Source: Azoarcus sp031555955 (GTDB taxonomy: Bacteria > Pseudomonadota > Gammaproteobacteria > Burkholderiales > Rhodocyclaceae). Taken from it: a DNA stretch of 64,000 bases. Numbering within the stretch: the stretch's first letter is position 1; each line of letters opens with the position of its first letter. Positions 18,570 through 28,477 of this stretch are shown piece by piece. The position numbers and the translations under genes were made by a program. The stretch covers positions 85,588 to 149,587 of the forward strand of contig JAVBTY010000042.1 in NCBI GenBank assembly GCA_031555955.1. The letters run 5' to 3'. Below the pieces are notes generated by a model. The model was not told the DNA's origin. It did no database searches and worked only from the letters and a program-made list of their open reading frames with translations.

Positions 18570-19133
18570 GTGGAGATAAATTTGTGGATTGATGCAGGCG
18601 GTTGGTGTAAGGGCGCCTGCATTGAACTATCTCCCAGTTTCGACCGCCGCCCCGCAGGCGAAACCCTCCGCCTGCTGGTAATCCACGCCATCAGCCTGCC
18701 GCCGGACGAGTTCGGCGGGCCGGGGGTAGCGGCGCTGTTTACCGGCACGCTCGATCCCGCTGTGCATCCGTATTACGCGGGAATTGCCCATCTGCGCGTT
18801 TCCGCGCATTTTTTCATCCGCCGCGATGGTGAGCTGATCCAGTTCGTTTCCACCGAACACCGGGCGTGGCACGCCGGGGCGTCGTGCTGGCGCGGGCGGG
18901 AGCAGTGCAATGATTTTTCCGTTGGCATCGAGCTGGAAGGCTGTGACACGCTGCCGTTCGAGGCGGCGCAGTATGCGCGGCTGGCGGAACTGGTGGTGGC
19001 GCTGCGGCGGCGTTACCCGGAGATCGAGGACATCGTCGGTCATTCGGATATCGCGCCGGGGCGCAAGACCGACCCTGGGCCGTTTTTCGACTGGGATGGA
19101 TTCAGAAGCCTGCTGGCGGTGCAGGCGAAGTAA
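18570..19133 (+). CDS. ampD: 1,6-anhydro-N-acetylmuramyl-L-alanine amidase AmpD
   Basis: 187 aa from a GTG start. N-acetylmuramoyl-L-alanine amidase 2 fold with zinc ligands in LLVIHAISLP (His), the AWHAGAS segment and VGHSDIAPGRKTDPG (His, Asp). AmpD cleaves the peptide from anhydromuropeptides in the cytoplasm during cell-wall recycling. No signal peptide is present, in line with the cytosolic role. The start is uncertain by a few codons since GTG 18585 is also in frame. Confidence 0.92.
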   Translation: MEINLWIDAGGWCKGACIELSPSFDRRPAGETLRLLVIHAISLPPDEFGGPGVAALFTGTLDPAVHPYYAGIAHLRVSAHFFIRRDGELIQFVSTEHRAWHAGASCWRGREQCNDFSVGIELEGCDTLPFEAAQYARLAELVVALRRRYPEIEDIVGHSDIAPGRKTDPGPFFDWDGFRSLLAVQAK

Positions 19134-19159
19134 ATCCGCACCAAGAAGCTGAAACAGAA

Positions 19160-19193
19160 GCGGGGCGGTTCCCTTGGGTGGAAGCCGCCCCGC
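19160..19193. terminator. Hairpin between convergent ampD and hsp20
   Basis: GCGGGGCGG and CCGCCCCGC form a 9-bp stem, extended by TTCC/GGAA inside the loop. There is no clear T-run on either strand. The location between convergent genes suggests a bidirectional terminator, but the missing T-run leaves doubt. Confidence 0.5.
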
Positions 19194-19220
19194 GCCGTAT
19201 TCCCGGCACTGGCCGGGTGC

Positions 19221-19640
19221 TCAGGTAATGGTGAGCCGTTTCGCCTGCGCGGCGGCTTTTTTCGGTAGCACCAGTTCCAGCACGCCATCGCTGAAGCGGG
19301 CGCTGGCCTGGGCTTCGTCGACGTCCTGCCCAAGCTGGAAGCTGCGGGACACCTTGCCGAAGTAGCGTTCGGTGCGCAGCACGCGCTCGCCGTCCTTCAC
19401 GTCTTTTTCCTGCCTGCGTTCGGCGCTGATGGAAACCACCGGGCCGTCGATATGGACGTGGATATCCTCTTTTTTCATGCCGGGCAGTTCGGCGCGCACT
19501 TCGTAGCTTTCGGTGTTTTCCTTTACGTCGACGCGCATCTGCGGCGTTTCGGCGGCGGTGCCTGCACCGAAGTCGACGGGGCGGACGAAAAAGCCGCGGA
19601 AAAAATCATCCAGGGGATCGCGGCGGATGATATTGCTCAT
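19221..19640 (-). CDS. Hsp20/alpha-crystallin family small heat shock protein
   Basis: 139-aa ATP-independent holdase chaperone. The alpha-crystallin domain spans about 40-130 with the family signature VRAELPGMKKEDIHVHIDG and the second motif FSDGVLELVLPKK; the C-terminal TIT resembles the I-x-I anchor position (LTIT). The N-terminus DPLDDFFRGFF is typical of proteobacterial class members. It is a single-gene unit; no heat-shock promoter was identified with certainty. Confidence 0.92.
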   Translation of the reverse strand: MSNIIRRDPLDDFFRGFFVRPVDFGAGTAAETPQMRVDVKENTESYEVRAELPGMKKEDIHVHIDGPVVSISAERRQEKDVKDGERVLRTERYFGKVSRSFQLGQDVDEAQASARFSDGVLELVLPKKAAAQAKRLTIT

Positions 19641-19804
19641 GTCTGCTCTCCTCTACGGTTATGGCCGGTTTTCCGGCTTCAGTATGGATATTGGCGCGGC
19701 GCGGATAATTTCAAGGGCTGGGCATTTCACTCGCGGGCCGGAAATGCGCGCGACGGGCTTGCTATGATCCGGCGGCGCAAGATTGCGGCCAGTAAAGGAA
19801 AAAT

Positions 19805-20035
19805 ATGAACAAAACGGTACGGACGCAGGGGGGCTGCCCGCGCTGCGGCGCGGCGACGGGCTGTGGAATGGAAGCGGGCGTGGAGCCCTGCTGGTGCGCG
19901 GTGTATCCGCCGGTGTTCGCCGTGCCGTCGCCGGAGGCGGGAAAAGGCTGCTACTGCCCGGCGTGCCTGACGGCGCTGGTGGCGGAAAGGCAGGCAGAGG
20001 CGGGGGAACAAGCGGCGGAACAGCGCCGGGAGTGA
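19805..20035 (+). CDS. Cysteine-rich CWC family protein
   Basis: 76-aa small protein with CPRCGAATGCGM, the name-giving CWC triad (EPCWCAVYPP) and CYCPACL, matching the cysteine-rich CWC family of proteobacteria, presumably zinc-binding. The C-terminal tail is Glu/Ala/Arg rich. The function is unknown. It is convergent with the barstar gene 26 nt away. Confidence 0.82.
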   Translation: MNKTVRTQGGCPRCGAATGCGMEAGVEPCWCAVYPPVFAVPSPEAGKGCYCPACLTALVAERQAEAGEQAAEQRRE

Positions 20036-20060
20036 GCCGCGCTGGAGGAACGGGGCGCGT

Positions 20061-20594
20061 TTATTTGCTGGAGCCGGATTGCGGTGGCGGCGCGGCTGTC
20101 TGCGGCGTTTCGCCGCCGGGTTCGCCGTCCGCCGCATCGGCCGCGCTGGCGGCGGTAGCGGCTTCATCACAGCCGTCGTAAAAAACCCAGAACGGAACGG
20201 ATTCGTCGCGCCAGATCGCGGCGGCTTCGGCGAGGATGTCGAGCGCGATGGCGCAATCCTCGCCGCAGCGCGCGCGCGCGTCCGGCGCGTGCTCAAGAAT
20301 CAGCACGTAGCCTTGCGCAGGCAGCCAGGAGAGATCGCGCAGGCAGTCGTCGAAGGCGTCCCAGTTGTGTCCGAACCAGTCCGGAAAGCGCAGGGCGCGG
20401 GCGAAGCATTCCAGCAGGCTGGCCTTGTCCGCGCAGGCGGCCAGATCAACGCGGATGCAGCGCAGGCTGGCGCGGGCGGCGGCGGCGCGGAGGGCGACGG
20501 CGCTGGCTGAAAGCGGGCGCAGGCCGGAGTCTGCAGCGCAGGCCAGATCGGGTATGGCCGGGCCGGATGGCGCGGCGGCGGAGGATGTGTTCAT
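20061..20594 (-). CDS. Barstar-like ribonuclease inhibitor
   Basis: 177 aa. The core (residues about 45-150) has the barstar pattern: LRCIRVDLAACADKASLLECFARAL followed by the FPDWFGHNWDAFDDCLRDL segment that forms the barnase-binding helix. Cytosolic barstars neutralise the cognate RNase before export. It overlaps the preceding ribonuclease gene by 4 nt (ATGA), so inhibitor is made together with toxin. N- and C-terminal extensions are low-complexity Ala/Gly-rich. Confidence 0.9.
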   Translation of the reverse strand: MNTSSAAAPSGPAIPDLACAADSGLRPLSASAVALRAAAARASLRCIRVDLAACADKASLLECFARALRFPDWFGHNWDAFDDCLRDLSWLPAQGYVLILEHAPDARARCGEDCAIALDILAEAAAIWRDESVPFWVFYDGCDEAATAASAADAADGEPGGETPQTAAPPPQSGSSK

Positions 20595-21028
20595 CGGCGC
20601 TGTCCGGTGCGGGCCGGATCGATGGCAGCCGGGTCGATCCGGCGGAAACTGCGGTAGTGGTCCGCGGTGTAGTAAAACTCTTCGGGCGGAGCGCCGCCGG
20701 TGACGATGCGGCGCGCGCCACGGTCGCGCGCGCCAGGGGTGGGAACGGTGTATTCGCGGTAGTAGCCGCGCGCGCGCGCGGGCAGCCGCTGTTCCCTGTT
20801 CTGGAAGGTGACGCCGTCATTGCGGTAGGGGAAGGGGCCGCCGCGCAGGATGGCCTGGATAACGGCGGCGGCTTCGGGCGGCAGGCCGCTGGGCGCTGCC
20901 GGGCTGGCATCGTGCGCGGGCGGCGCGCAGCCGGCCAGTGTGATGAGGGCTGCGGCAAGGAAAAAGATCGCCGCCGTGGCGAGGCGGGCAATGGGGGCGA
21001 GAGCGGTGTGGCGTTGTGCGCGGAACAT
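20591..21028 (-). CDS. Secreted barnase/RNase N1-type guanyl ribonuclease
   Basis: 145 aa with an N-terminal hydrophobic signal ending in a lipobox-like LAGC (residues about 30-34), then a compact microbial RNase domain: RGGPFPYRNDGVTFQNREQRLP, a central YREYTVPTPG with the catalytic Glu, ARRIVTGG with Arg, and a terminal YYTADHYRSF with the catalytic His. It likely cleaves RNA at G. The lipobox suggests anchoring to the outer membrane or secretion by another path. It is paired with a barstar inhibitor gene. Confidence 0.88.
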   Translation of the reverse strand: MFRAQRHTALAPIARLATAAIFFLAAALITLAGCAPPAHDASPAAPSGLPPEAAAVIQAILRGGPFPYRNDGVTFQNREQRLPARARGYYREYTVPTPGARDRGARRIVTGGAPPEEFYYTADHYRSFRRIDPAAIDPARTGQRR

Positions 21029-21046
21029 TGCGGGGTGCGCGGCGGA

Positions 21047-22687
21047 TCAGGCGGCGGAACGGCTGGCGTGGTTGGGGTTGATGCCGTAGCGCTTGATCTG
21101 GGCGTGCATGAAGTCGTTGATGGCGGCCAGCCGGGGGTAATCCGGGGCCAGCCGCCGGGCGCGTTCGATGAGCGAGCGCGCCTGTTCGGCGAAGCGGTCG
21201 TTCCAGCCGTGCTGTTCGATATGGCGCAGCAGCGATAGCGCAGCGTTGAACAGCACGTGGGGGTTGCCAGGCATTTTGCGCGCGGCGTTCATCATTTCGG
21301 CGACGGTGCCGTCGTAGTCGCCCGCGCGGGCCTTTTCCGCGCCCGCTTCCATGAGGTCTTTGACTTCGGTCTGGATGCGCTGTTCGATCTGCTGCGACAG
21401 GGTTTCGAGCCCGCGTGATGCGAGCGCCGCGCGGGTCGATTCGAGGGTGCGTTCATCGGTGGCGCTGCGCAGGATGTTCATGGCGACTTCGGCGCCCTGC
21501 TCGTCGAGCTGGTTGTCGAAGCAGGCTTTGACCAGTTCCTGGCGCAGGCCGACAGAGAGGCTGCCGATGTCTTCGGCCTGGAGCGCGATTTCCAGCAGCG
21601 TCTGCCGCGCGCGCCCGGAATCGCCGCCGTGGGCCTGGAGCAGCGCGCTGGAAAGCACCTTGCAGAGCTGCGCCCTGGGCTGGGTTCCCATGCTTTTGCC
21701 AAGATCGGCGATGGTGGCGGCGGCGCTGTCGCGCCGGTTCTGGGCGAGCTGCGCCTGAACGAGGCGGACATGGTCTTCCGGATCGCGGAAATCGGAATAT
21801 TTGCCCTTGCGCACCACTTCGGCCAGGGCGCGCTCAGCGGTTGCGGGATCGTCCGTGGCCAGGGCGAGTTCGCCCAGATGGCGCAGGCGGCCGAGGCGGT
21901 GCGGGGAACGCTCCGTGGCGGCCTGGACGACCTCGCGCGCCTCGGTGAGGCGACCCGTCTGCTCGCGGATGCGGGCGAGCAGGTCGTAGGCGTCGAGGTA
22001 AAGATCGCTCTCCGCGATCAGGCTGGTGAGCAGGGCTTCTGCCTCCGGCAGCTGTTTGCGCATGTACAGCAGATGCGCGAGCCCGAGACGCGCCCACGGG
22101 GCGGGGTGAAGCTCCAGCACCCGGCGGTACAGCGCTTCCGCCTCTTCGCTGTGCCCGGCGGCGGTATGCAGTTCGGCCTGCAGGCGGAGAAGGTCGACGA
22201 GGTACTGCGGATGTGTTTTTTCGGTTTCCTGGCAGTAGGCGATGGCCTGCAGCGTGTCGCCCAGCCCCATGAGCCGCCATGCGGGCAGAAAGGTTTCACG
22301 CTTGTCGAACGCCCGCTGCAGCCGCGCGGCGAGCACCGCGGGCGCGAGCGGCTTGAGAATGTAGTCGTTGGGGACGAGTTCGGCGGCGCTGACGACGCGC
22401 TCGTAATTGCGCTCGCCGGTAATCATGATGAACAGGGTATCGAGCGGAATGATTTCGTTGTTGCGCAGGTCTTCCAGCAGATGCTGCCCATCCTGCCCGT
22501 CGCCCAGGTTGTATTCGCACAGGATGAGGTCGAAGCGCGTCTGCCGCAGCTTGCGGATCGCCGTCGCGGCGGAGGTGACGAACTGCACGGCGTCGAGGCC
22601 GATCGCGGCGAGCATGGTGCGCAGCAGCGTGCGCACGGTGGGCTGGCTTTCGATGACCAGGGCGGTGATGTTGTCCAGATTAGCCAT
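21047..22687 (-). CDS. Response-regulator-like protein with TPR repeats
   Basis: 546 aa: an N-terminal REC-like domain (residues 7-125) followed by a helical TPR region (about 140-420) and a C-terminal TPR-like segment. In the REC domain the phosphoacceptor position reads LILCEYNL, so Glu58 replaces Asp; the acidic pocket is reduced (Glu13), while Thr90 and Lys112 are kept. It may therefore be locked or phosphorylation-independent. TPRs suggest a scaffold. It is not in an obvious two-component pair; the partner is unknown. Confidence 0.85.
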   Translation of the reverse strand: MANLDNITALVIESQPTVRTLLRTMLAAIGLDAVQFVTSAATAIRKLRQTRFDLILCEYNLGDGQDGQHLLEDLRNNEIIPLDTLFIMITGERNYERVVSAAELVPNDYILKPLAPAVLAARLQRAFDKRETFLPAWRLMGLGDTLQAIAYCQETEKTHPQYLVDLLRLQAELHTAAGHSEEAEALYRRVLELHPAPWARLGLAHLLYMRKQLPEAEALLTSLIAESDLYLDAYDLLARIREQTGRLTEAREVVQAATERSPHRLGRLRHLGELALATDDPATAERALAEVVRKGKYSDFRDPEDHVRLVQAQLAQNRRDSAAATIADLGKSMGTQPRAQLCKVLSSALLQAHGGDSGRARQTLLEIALQAEDIGSLSVGLRQELVKACFDNQLDEQGAEVAMNILRSATDERTLESTRAALASRGLETLSQQIEQRIQTEVKDLMEAGAEKARAGDYDGTVAEMMNAARKMPGNPHVLFNAALSLLRHIEQHGWNDRFAEQARSLIERARRLAPDYPRLAAINDFMHAQIKRYGINPNHASRSAA

Positions 22688-22772
22688 GACGGGGCGGCGA
22701 ACTCTCTGACTGGAAGGGACTATTTCCCGTATGGCGAAGATTACGTCATTGCGCGGAGAATACTGAAGGGTA

Positions 22773-22805
22773 AAAAGAAAAAAGGCGGACGGTTGCCCGT
22801 CCGCC
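22773..22805 (-). terminator. Rho-independent terminator of aspS
   Basis: A 9-bp stem GGCGGACGG / CCGTCCGCC with a TTGC loop, followed on the minus strand by TTTTTTCTTTTT. It lies 31 nt after the aspS stop. Confidence 0.9.
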
Positions 22806-22835
22806 CCTGCTCTTTCTGGAGCGCCCGCAAGGGGA

Positions 22836-24632
<1,797 letters not shown>

Positions 24633-24712
24633 GGTCTGTTCCGTTCCGGCTGTTGGAGGGCGGCCGCAGCGGCCGCCGGGATCGTCTGGGTAATCTGGGT
24701 AAATATCGGGCG

Positions 24713-25351
24713 CTATCCGTTGGGCTGCGCGGCGGGCTGCGCCGCCTGGGTGGGCAGTTTCTGCGCGGGCGGAGCGACGACGCCCATCGAGATGATGTAC
24801 TTGAGCGCCTCATCCACGCTCATGTCCAGCTCGATGACGTCGGACGCGGGCAGCATGAGGAAAAAGCCCGAGGTCGGGTTGGGGGTCGTGGGCACGTACA
24901 CGCTGATGTAACCGCCGCGCAGGTGGCGCGCGGCGTCGCCGCCGGGCTGGCCGGTCTGGAACGCGATGGTCCACGCGCCCTCGCGCGGGTACTGCACCAG
25001 CAGCGCCTTGCGGAAAGCCTGGCCGTTGCTGGAGAACAGCGTGTCCGAAACCTGTTTGACGCTGTAGTAAATCGACTTCACCACCGGGATGCGGGCGAGC
25101 GCCGCTTCCCACATCCGCACCAGCTTCTGGCCGAGCACGTTGGCCGCGACGAGGCCGGTGGCGAGCACGATCAGCAGGCTGAACACGAGGCCGACGCCGG
25201 GGATGTTGAAGCCGAATATTTCCCGTGGCTGGATGCCGTCGGGCAGCCACAGGAGGATCTGGTCGAGTGTGTTGACGATCCACGCCAGCACCATGAAGGT
25301 GATGGCGACGGGAATCCAGATCAGCAGTCCGGTGATGAAGTATTTCTTCAC
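24713..25351 (-). CDS. DUF502 family inner-membrane protein
   Basis: 212 aa from a GTG start. Two membrane segments lie in the first 85 residues (FITGLLIWIPVAITFMVLAWI and the GLVFSLLIVLATGLVAANVL region), followed by the DUF502 signature IPVVKSIYYSVKQVSDTLF and GYISVYVPTTPNPTSGFF. The C-terminus is Ala/Pro/Gln rich. Function unknown; it sits between fmdB and aspS as in many beta- and gammaproteobacteria. Confidence 0.9.
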   Translation of the reverse strand: MKKYFITGLLIWIPVAITFMVLAWIVNTLDQILLWLPDGIQPREIFGFNIPGVGLVFSLLIVLATGLVAANVLGQKLVRMWEAALARIPVVKSIYYSVKQVSDTLFSSNGQAFRKALLVQYPREGAWTIAFQTGQPGGDAARHLRGGYISVYVPTTPNPTSGFFLMLPASDVIELDMSVDEALKYIISMGVVAPPAQKLPTQAAQPAAQPNG

Positions 25352-25381
25352 GGCGTTGCGGGCGGGGATGGCGGGCCGGGT

Positions 25382-25648
25382 TTAGTGGCAGGCGCAGCCG
25401 CCGCCGCAGCCGCCCGTGGCGGGCGCGCTGCTTTCGCTGCTGGCCGGAGCGGGCGCGGGTTTGCCGCCGCCCTTGAAATCGGTGGCGTACCAGCCGCCGC
25501 CCTTGAGCTGGAAACCGGCGGCGGACAGCATCTTGGCGTAGCTTTCCTTGCCGCAGGAGGGGCAGGCCGACAGGGGCGCGTCGTTCATCTTCTGCAGGTG
25601 TTCCTTCTGGAATCCACAGGCGGTGCAGCGGTATTCGTAAATAGGCAT
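25382..25648 (-). CDS. FmdB-type zinc ribbon protein
   Basis: 88 aa with the FmdB zinc ribbon MPIYEYRCTACGFQKE...CPSCG at the N-terminus (four cysteines), then a flexible Pro/Ala/Ser region and a Gly-Cys tail GGCGGGCACH. The family is annotated as a putative regulator but its activity is not proven. It is first in the fmdB-DUF502-aspS group. Confidence 0.9.
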   Translation of the reverse strand: MPIYEYRCTACGFQKEHLQKMNDAPLSACPSCGKESYAKMLSAAGFQLKGGGWYATDFKGGGKPAPAPASSESSAPATGGCGGGCACH

Positions 25649-25831
25649 GACAACCTCCGGAAAGGCAAACGCGTAAGTCTAACGCAATGCGGCGCGGAGG
25701 AAAAAGCGTCCTAGGGTCTGGTGAAGCCCCGGAGGCTCCGGGGGGCGATCCGGCGCGCGGCGGCGCAAAGGGATCAGCCCCTGCCGCCGTCCCGCGCTAC
25801 GCCGCCCCGTGCGGAGCAGCGTTTCCCGTGG

Positions 25832-27784
25832 TCAGAAGGCCAGTTTCGCGCCGATTTTCCACGTGCGGGAAAAGTCGACCGGGTAGATCTGGTTGTCGCC
25901 CACCCACACGCCATTCTCGTGTTCGAACAGGTTGGTGACCGCGGCGAACAGTTCCAGGTTCCGGCTTTTCACCGTAAGACGCCAGGCGAGGTCGGTGGAA
26001 TGGTACGCGCGCTGTTTCTGCGCGTTGTTGTTGTCGAAATCGCCCGCCGCCCAGGTGTGGCTGCGCCAGGTGTGCGACAGGTCGAGGCTGCCGTATGCGC
26101 CAGCCAGCACATTCACGCCCAGCAGCAGGCTGTGGCGCGGCACGCCCGGCAGTTCCTTGCCGTCGTAAGCGCCGTTGCCCTCGTTTTCGCGGTCGATGAG
26201 GGCGCGCGTCCACGCGTAATTCACCCTGGCGGTAACGTTCTGGCTGACCAGCCAGGTGTCCTGCGCTTCCAGTCCGTATTTGTGCGAGCGGTCGATGTTC
26301 GTGTTTTTGTACGAAACCGGCTCCAGATAGATTTCATCCTTGAGCCGGGAATGGAATACGGTGAGTTTCAGCCGGTTTTCCTCCGTGGTGTGGTGCAGCC
26401 CGAGGTTGAGCGTATGTACTTTTGCGGGTTCGATAAAGCCGTTGAAGCTGACCGCGCCGCTCGCCCAGTCCGTGCTGAAAAAGCGGTCGATGTCCGGCGC
26501 CTGGTAAGCGCTGTCGTAATTGCCGAAAATGCTGAGGGTGTCGGAGAAGCGGTAATTGGCGCCGATATCCCAGGCGGAAAGGTGCTCATCGGTGTTCAGC
26601 GTGGGGTTGCCGGCGGCTTCGTGGCGGTATTCCACCTTCTCCGCACGCGCGCCCGCCGACAGGGTCAGGCGTTCAAACAGATATTGTCCCTGCGCGTACC
26701 AGGCGGAATTTTTCTTGCCGGTTTCGTCGCTGCTGTCGCGCTGGCCGTCGAAGGCCTGAAAACCGGCGGTAAGCGCCGTATTCTCGCCGGTGTACTGCAG
26801 CGATACATCGTCTGAAATATAGCGGTAATCCGACTGCCATCCCGCGCCAAAACCGTAGATCGAGGTTTTTTCCTCCACGCCGTGGCGCACGCCCAGACTC
26901 AGTCCGGGCTGAATGGCGTATTCCACGCCCACGCGCCAAGAGTCGGTGTCAAGCCTTTGCTGGGTATAGATTTTTCCGGTGTTCATCGCCGGATCGTGCT
27001 CGAACTGGCTTTTTGTCAGCGGGCCAGGATAGCGGGTGTCGATGCGCGCGCTGGCCGCGTCGAGCGACAGCGTCAGCGCATCGGCCGCCCGGCCGCTCAG
27101 GGCCACATTCCAGCTGTCGGAGCGGGATTCATCGCGGTGGCCGGTGGGATCTTCATCGCTGAAACCGCCGTAGGCGCTGTGATCGATGGCGGCGGAAAGG
27201 GAAAAACGCTCCTGCTTCAGGCCCGCCGTTACCGAACTGCCAAAGGTTTCGCCATTGCCCGCGTAAGCCTGCGCTGCCGCGCCGTCACGCGCCGCGGTGT
27301 AAATCTGGATTGAACCGGCGGTTGCGCCGTCGCCATGCATGATCGCGCCGCTGCCCTTGGTGATTTCGATGCGGTCTATTTCCGCCAGCGGAATCGCGCC
27401 CAGCAGTTGCGGCGCCATGTCGATATTGTTCAGGCGGCGGCCGTCGATGGTGATGACGATGTTCTGGTATCCGTCGCCCAGCCCATAGCCGCGCATGCTG
27501 ATCGCCGGGCTGAAGCGGTTGCCGTAGCTGGGCATGACCTGAAGCGACGTCTGCCGCGCGAGAAAATCCACCAGACTGGTCGCGCCGGAGCGTTCGATAT
27601 CGCCACGGGTGTGGACTTCGGAAGCGTAGGTCGCCTCTGAATCGGGGGTGGCGATGCCGGTGGCGGTGACCATCACCGGCGCAAGCAGCGCTTCTTCCTG
27701 TACTGTGGCGGCGAGGGTGGAAAGGGGAAGGCAGAAGGGGGAAGAAGCCAGAATGGCCGCAAGGGCCGGAAAACGCGGACTCAT
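25832..27784 (-). CDS. btuB: TonB-dependent outer membrane receptor, BtuB-like (cobalamin uptake)
   Basis: 650 aa: a signal peptide (cleavage near LAATVQ), TonB box region APVMVTATG, plug domain (about 50-155 with the SMRGYGLGDGYQNIVITIDGR core split here, and IEITKGSGAIMHGDGATAGSI), then a 22-strand barrel ending in the aromatic F (KIGAKLAF). The substrate is taken from context: a cobalamin riboswitch lies in its leader, so it probably imports vitamin B12 or another corrinoid. No btuF, btuC or btuD genes are adjacent. Confidence 0.87.
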   Translation of the reverse strand: MSPRFPALAAILASSPFCLPLSTLAATVQEEALLAPVMVTATGIATPDSEATYASEVHTRGDIERSGATSLVDFLARQTSLQVMPSYGNRFSPAISMRGYGLGDGYQNIVITIDGRRLNNIDMAPQLLGAIPLAEIDRIEITKGSGAIMHGDGATAGSIQIYTAARDGAAAQAYAGNGETFGSSVTAGLKQERFSLSAAIDHSAYGGFSDEDPTGHRDESRSDSWNVALSGRAADALTLSLDAASARIDTRYPGPLTKSQFEHDPAMNTGKIYTQQRLDTDSWRVGVEYAIQPGLSLGVRHGVEEKTSIYGFGAGWQSDYRYISDDVSLQYTGENTALTAGFQAFDGQRDSSDETGKKNSAWYAQGQYLFERLTLSAGARAEKVEYRHEAAGNPTLNTDEHLSAWDIGANYRFSDTLSIFGNYDSAYQAPDIDRFFSTDWASGAVSFNGFIEPAKVHTLNLGLHHTTEENRLKLTVFHSRLKDEIYLEPVSYKNTNIDRSHKYGLEAQDTWLVSQNVTARVNYAWTRALIDRENEGNGAYDGKELPGVPRHSLLLGVNVLAGAYGSLDLSHTWRSHTWAAGDFDNNNAQKQRAYHSTDLAWRLTVKSRNLELFAAVTNLFEHENGVWVGDNQIYPVDFSRTWKIGAKLAF

Positions 27785-27867
27785 GGTGCGTGATGCTCCC
27801 GTTGCCGCAGCCCAAGGACACCCCGCGGGCCGCGGATATCAAAACCGGATGAGCCGCCCGTGCGCCG

Positions 27868-27907
27868 GGAAAAAGGAAAGAGAGCGCGGGAAGAAACGTT
27901 CCCGCGC
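27868..27907 (-). terminator. Riboswitch expression platform: intrinsic terminator in btuB leader
   Basis: On the minus strand GCGCGGGAA-(6 nt)-TTCCCGCGC forms a 9-bp stem (27884-27892 with 27899-27907) followed by the pyrimidine-rich TCTCTTTCCTTTTT. It lies between the aptamer and the btuB start, so B12 binding likely promotes termination before btuB. Confidence 0.75.
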
Positions 27908-27960
27908 GCAGCGCGTGTCCTGCTGCCTTCCGCCGCCGCCCCGCGGCACATCCGCCAGAA

Positions 27961-28168
27961 CGCGTCCGGGCCGGTATCCGGGCTCGCGGGCCGTCCGTGC
28001 CATGAAACCGGCTGGACGCGACGCACCGCCTTCCCGGGTGGATCACCCAGTGGCGTCTGATGCGTCTTGCGCTCGCTTACCGTTGCGGGGGCAGCACAGG
28101 CATTGCGGGATTGAACCGCGCACCTGTTTCCCGTTTACCCCTCGGGCGTGAACCGCCGTCGGGCACCT
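27961..28168 (-). promoter_or_regulatory. Cobalamin riboswitch
   Basis: Read on the minus strand the stretch holds the ordered conserved elements of the class: GGTGCCCGACGG at the 5' side, GGTAAACGGGAAACAGGTG, the core GCTGCCCCCGCAACGGTAAG, GCCACTGGG...CGGGAAGGCGG, and the 3' B12-box-like AGCCCGGATACCGGCCCG. The order and spacing (about 208 nt) are right for an AdoCbl aptamer. It precedes btuB by about 175 nt, which contain a terminator hairpin. Confidence 0.93.
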
Positions 28169-28296
28169 GAAACGCGAGCCTCCTTGCGGAGGCGGGGCGA
28201 ATCATAGCGCTTCCGCTACCGCGGCGCAGCATTCACGGGCTTTCCTCTGTTTATTCCAGCAGTATCCGCCACGGGCATCCCTTCTTCAGCGGGTAC

Positions 28297-28333
28297 AGAA
28301 CACCGCAGAACACCGCAGAACACCGCGGAACAC
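28297..28333. repeat. Short tandem repeat, 10-bp unit
   Basis: Three exact copies of AGAACACCGC followed by a partial, altered copy (GGAACAC). It lies in the non-coding stretch 28200-28477 between the riboswitch and the asparagine-synthetase-like gene. Nothing else of note was recognised in that stretch apart from a weak hairpin at about 28440-28457. Confidence 0.7.
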
Positions 28334-28477
28334 TTCGTGTCACGTAACCGCTCGCGGCTTCGTTCCCATCATCCTTGCAGCATGTGCTGGATAGTGAATG
28401 AACAAGCCTCCGGGGTACGTCAGGTTCTGCCATCCAGCCCTTTGCGGGGCTGGGCGGCGTTTTTCTGGCTGAAGCCC

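Noticed and set aside
28100..28135. tRNA-like T-arm GGTTCAATCCCGC on the minus strand
   Set aside because: It is part of the cobalamin riboswitch; no acceptor stem or anticodon arm fits.
28297..28333. Possible CRISPR-like repeats
   Set aside because: Unit is only 10 bp, directly adjacent without spacers, and no cas genes are nearby.
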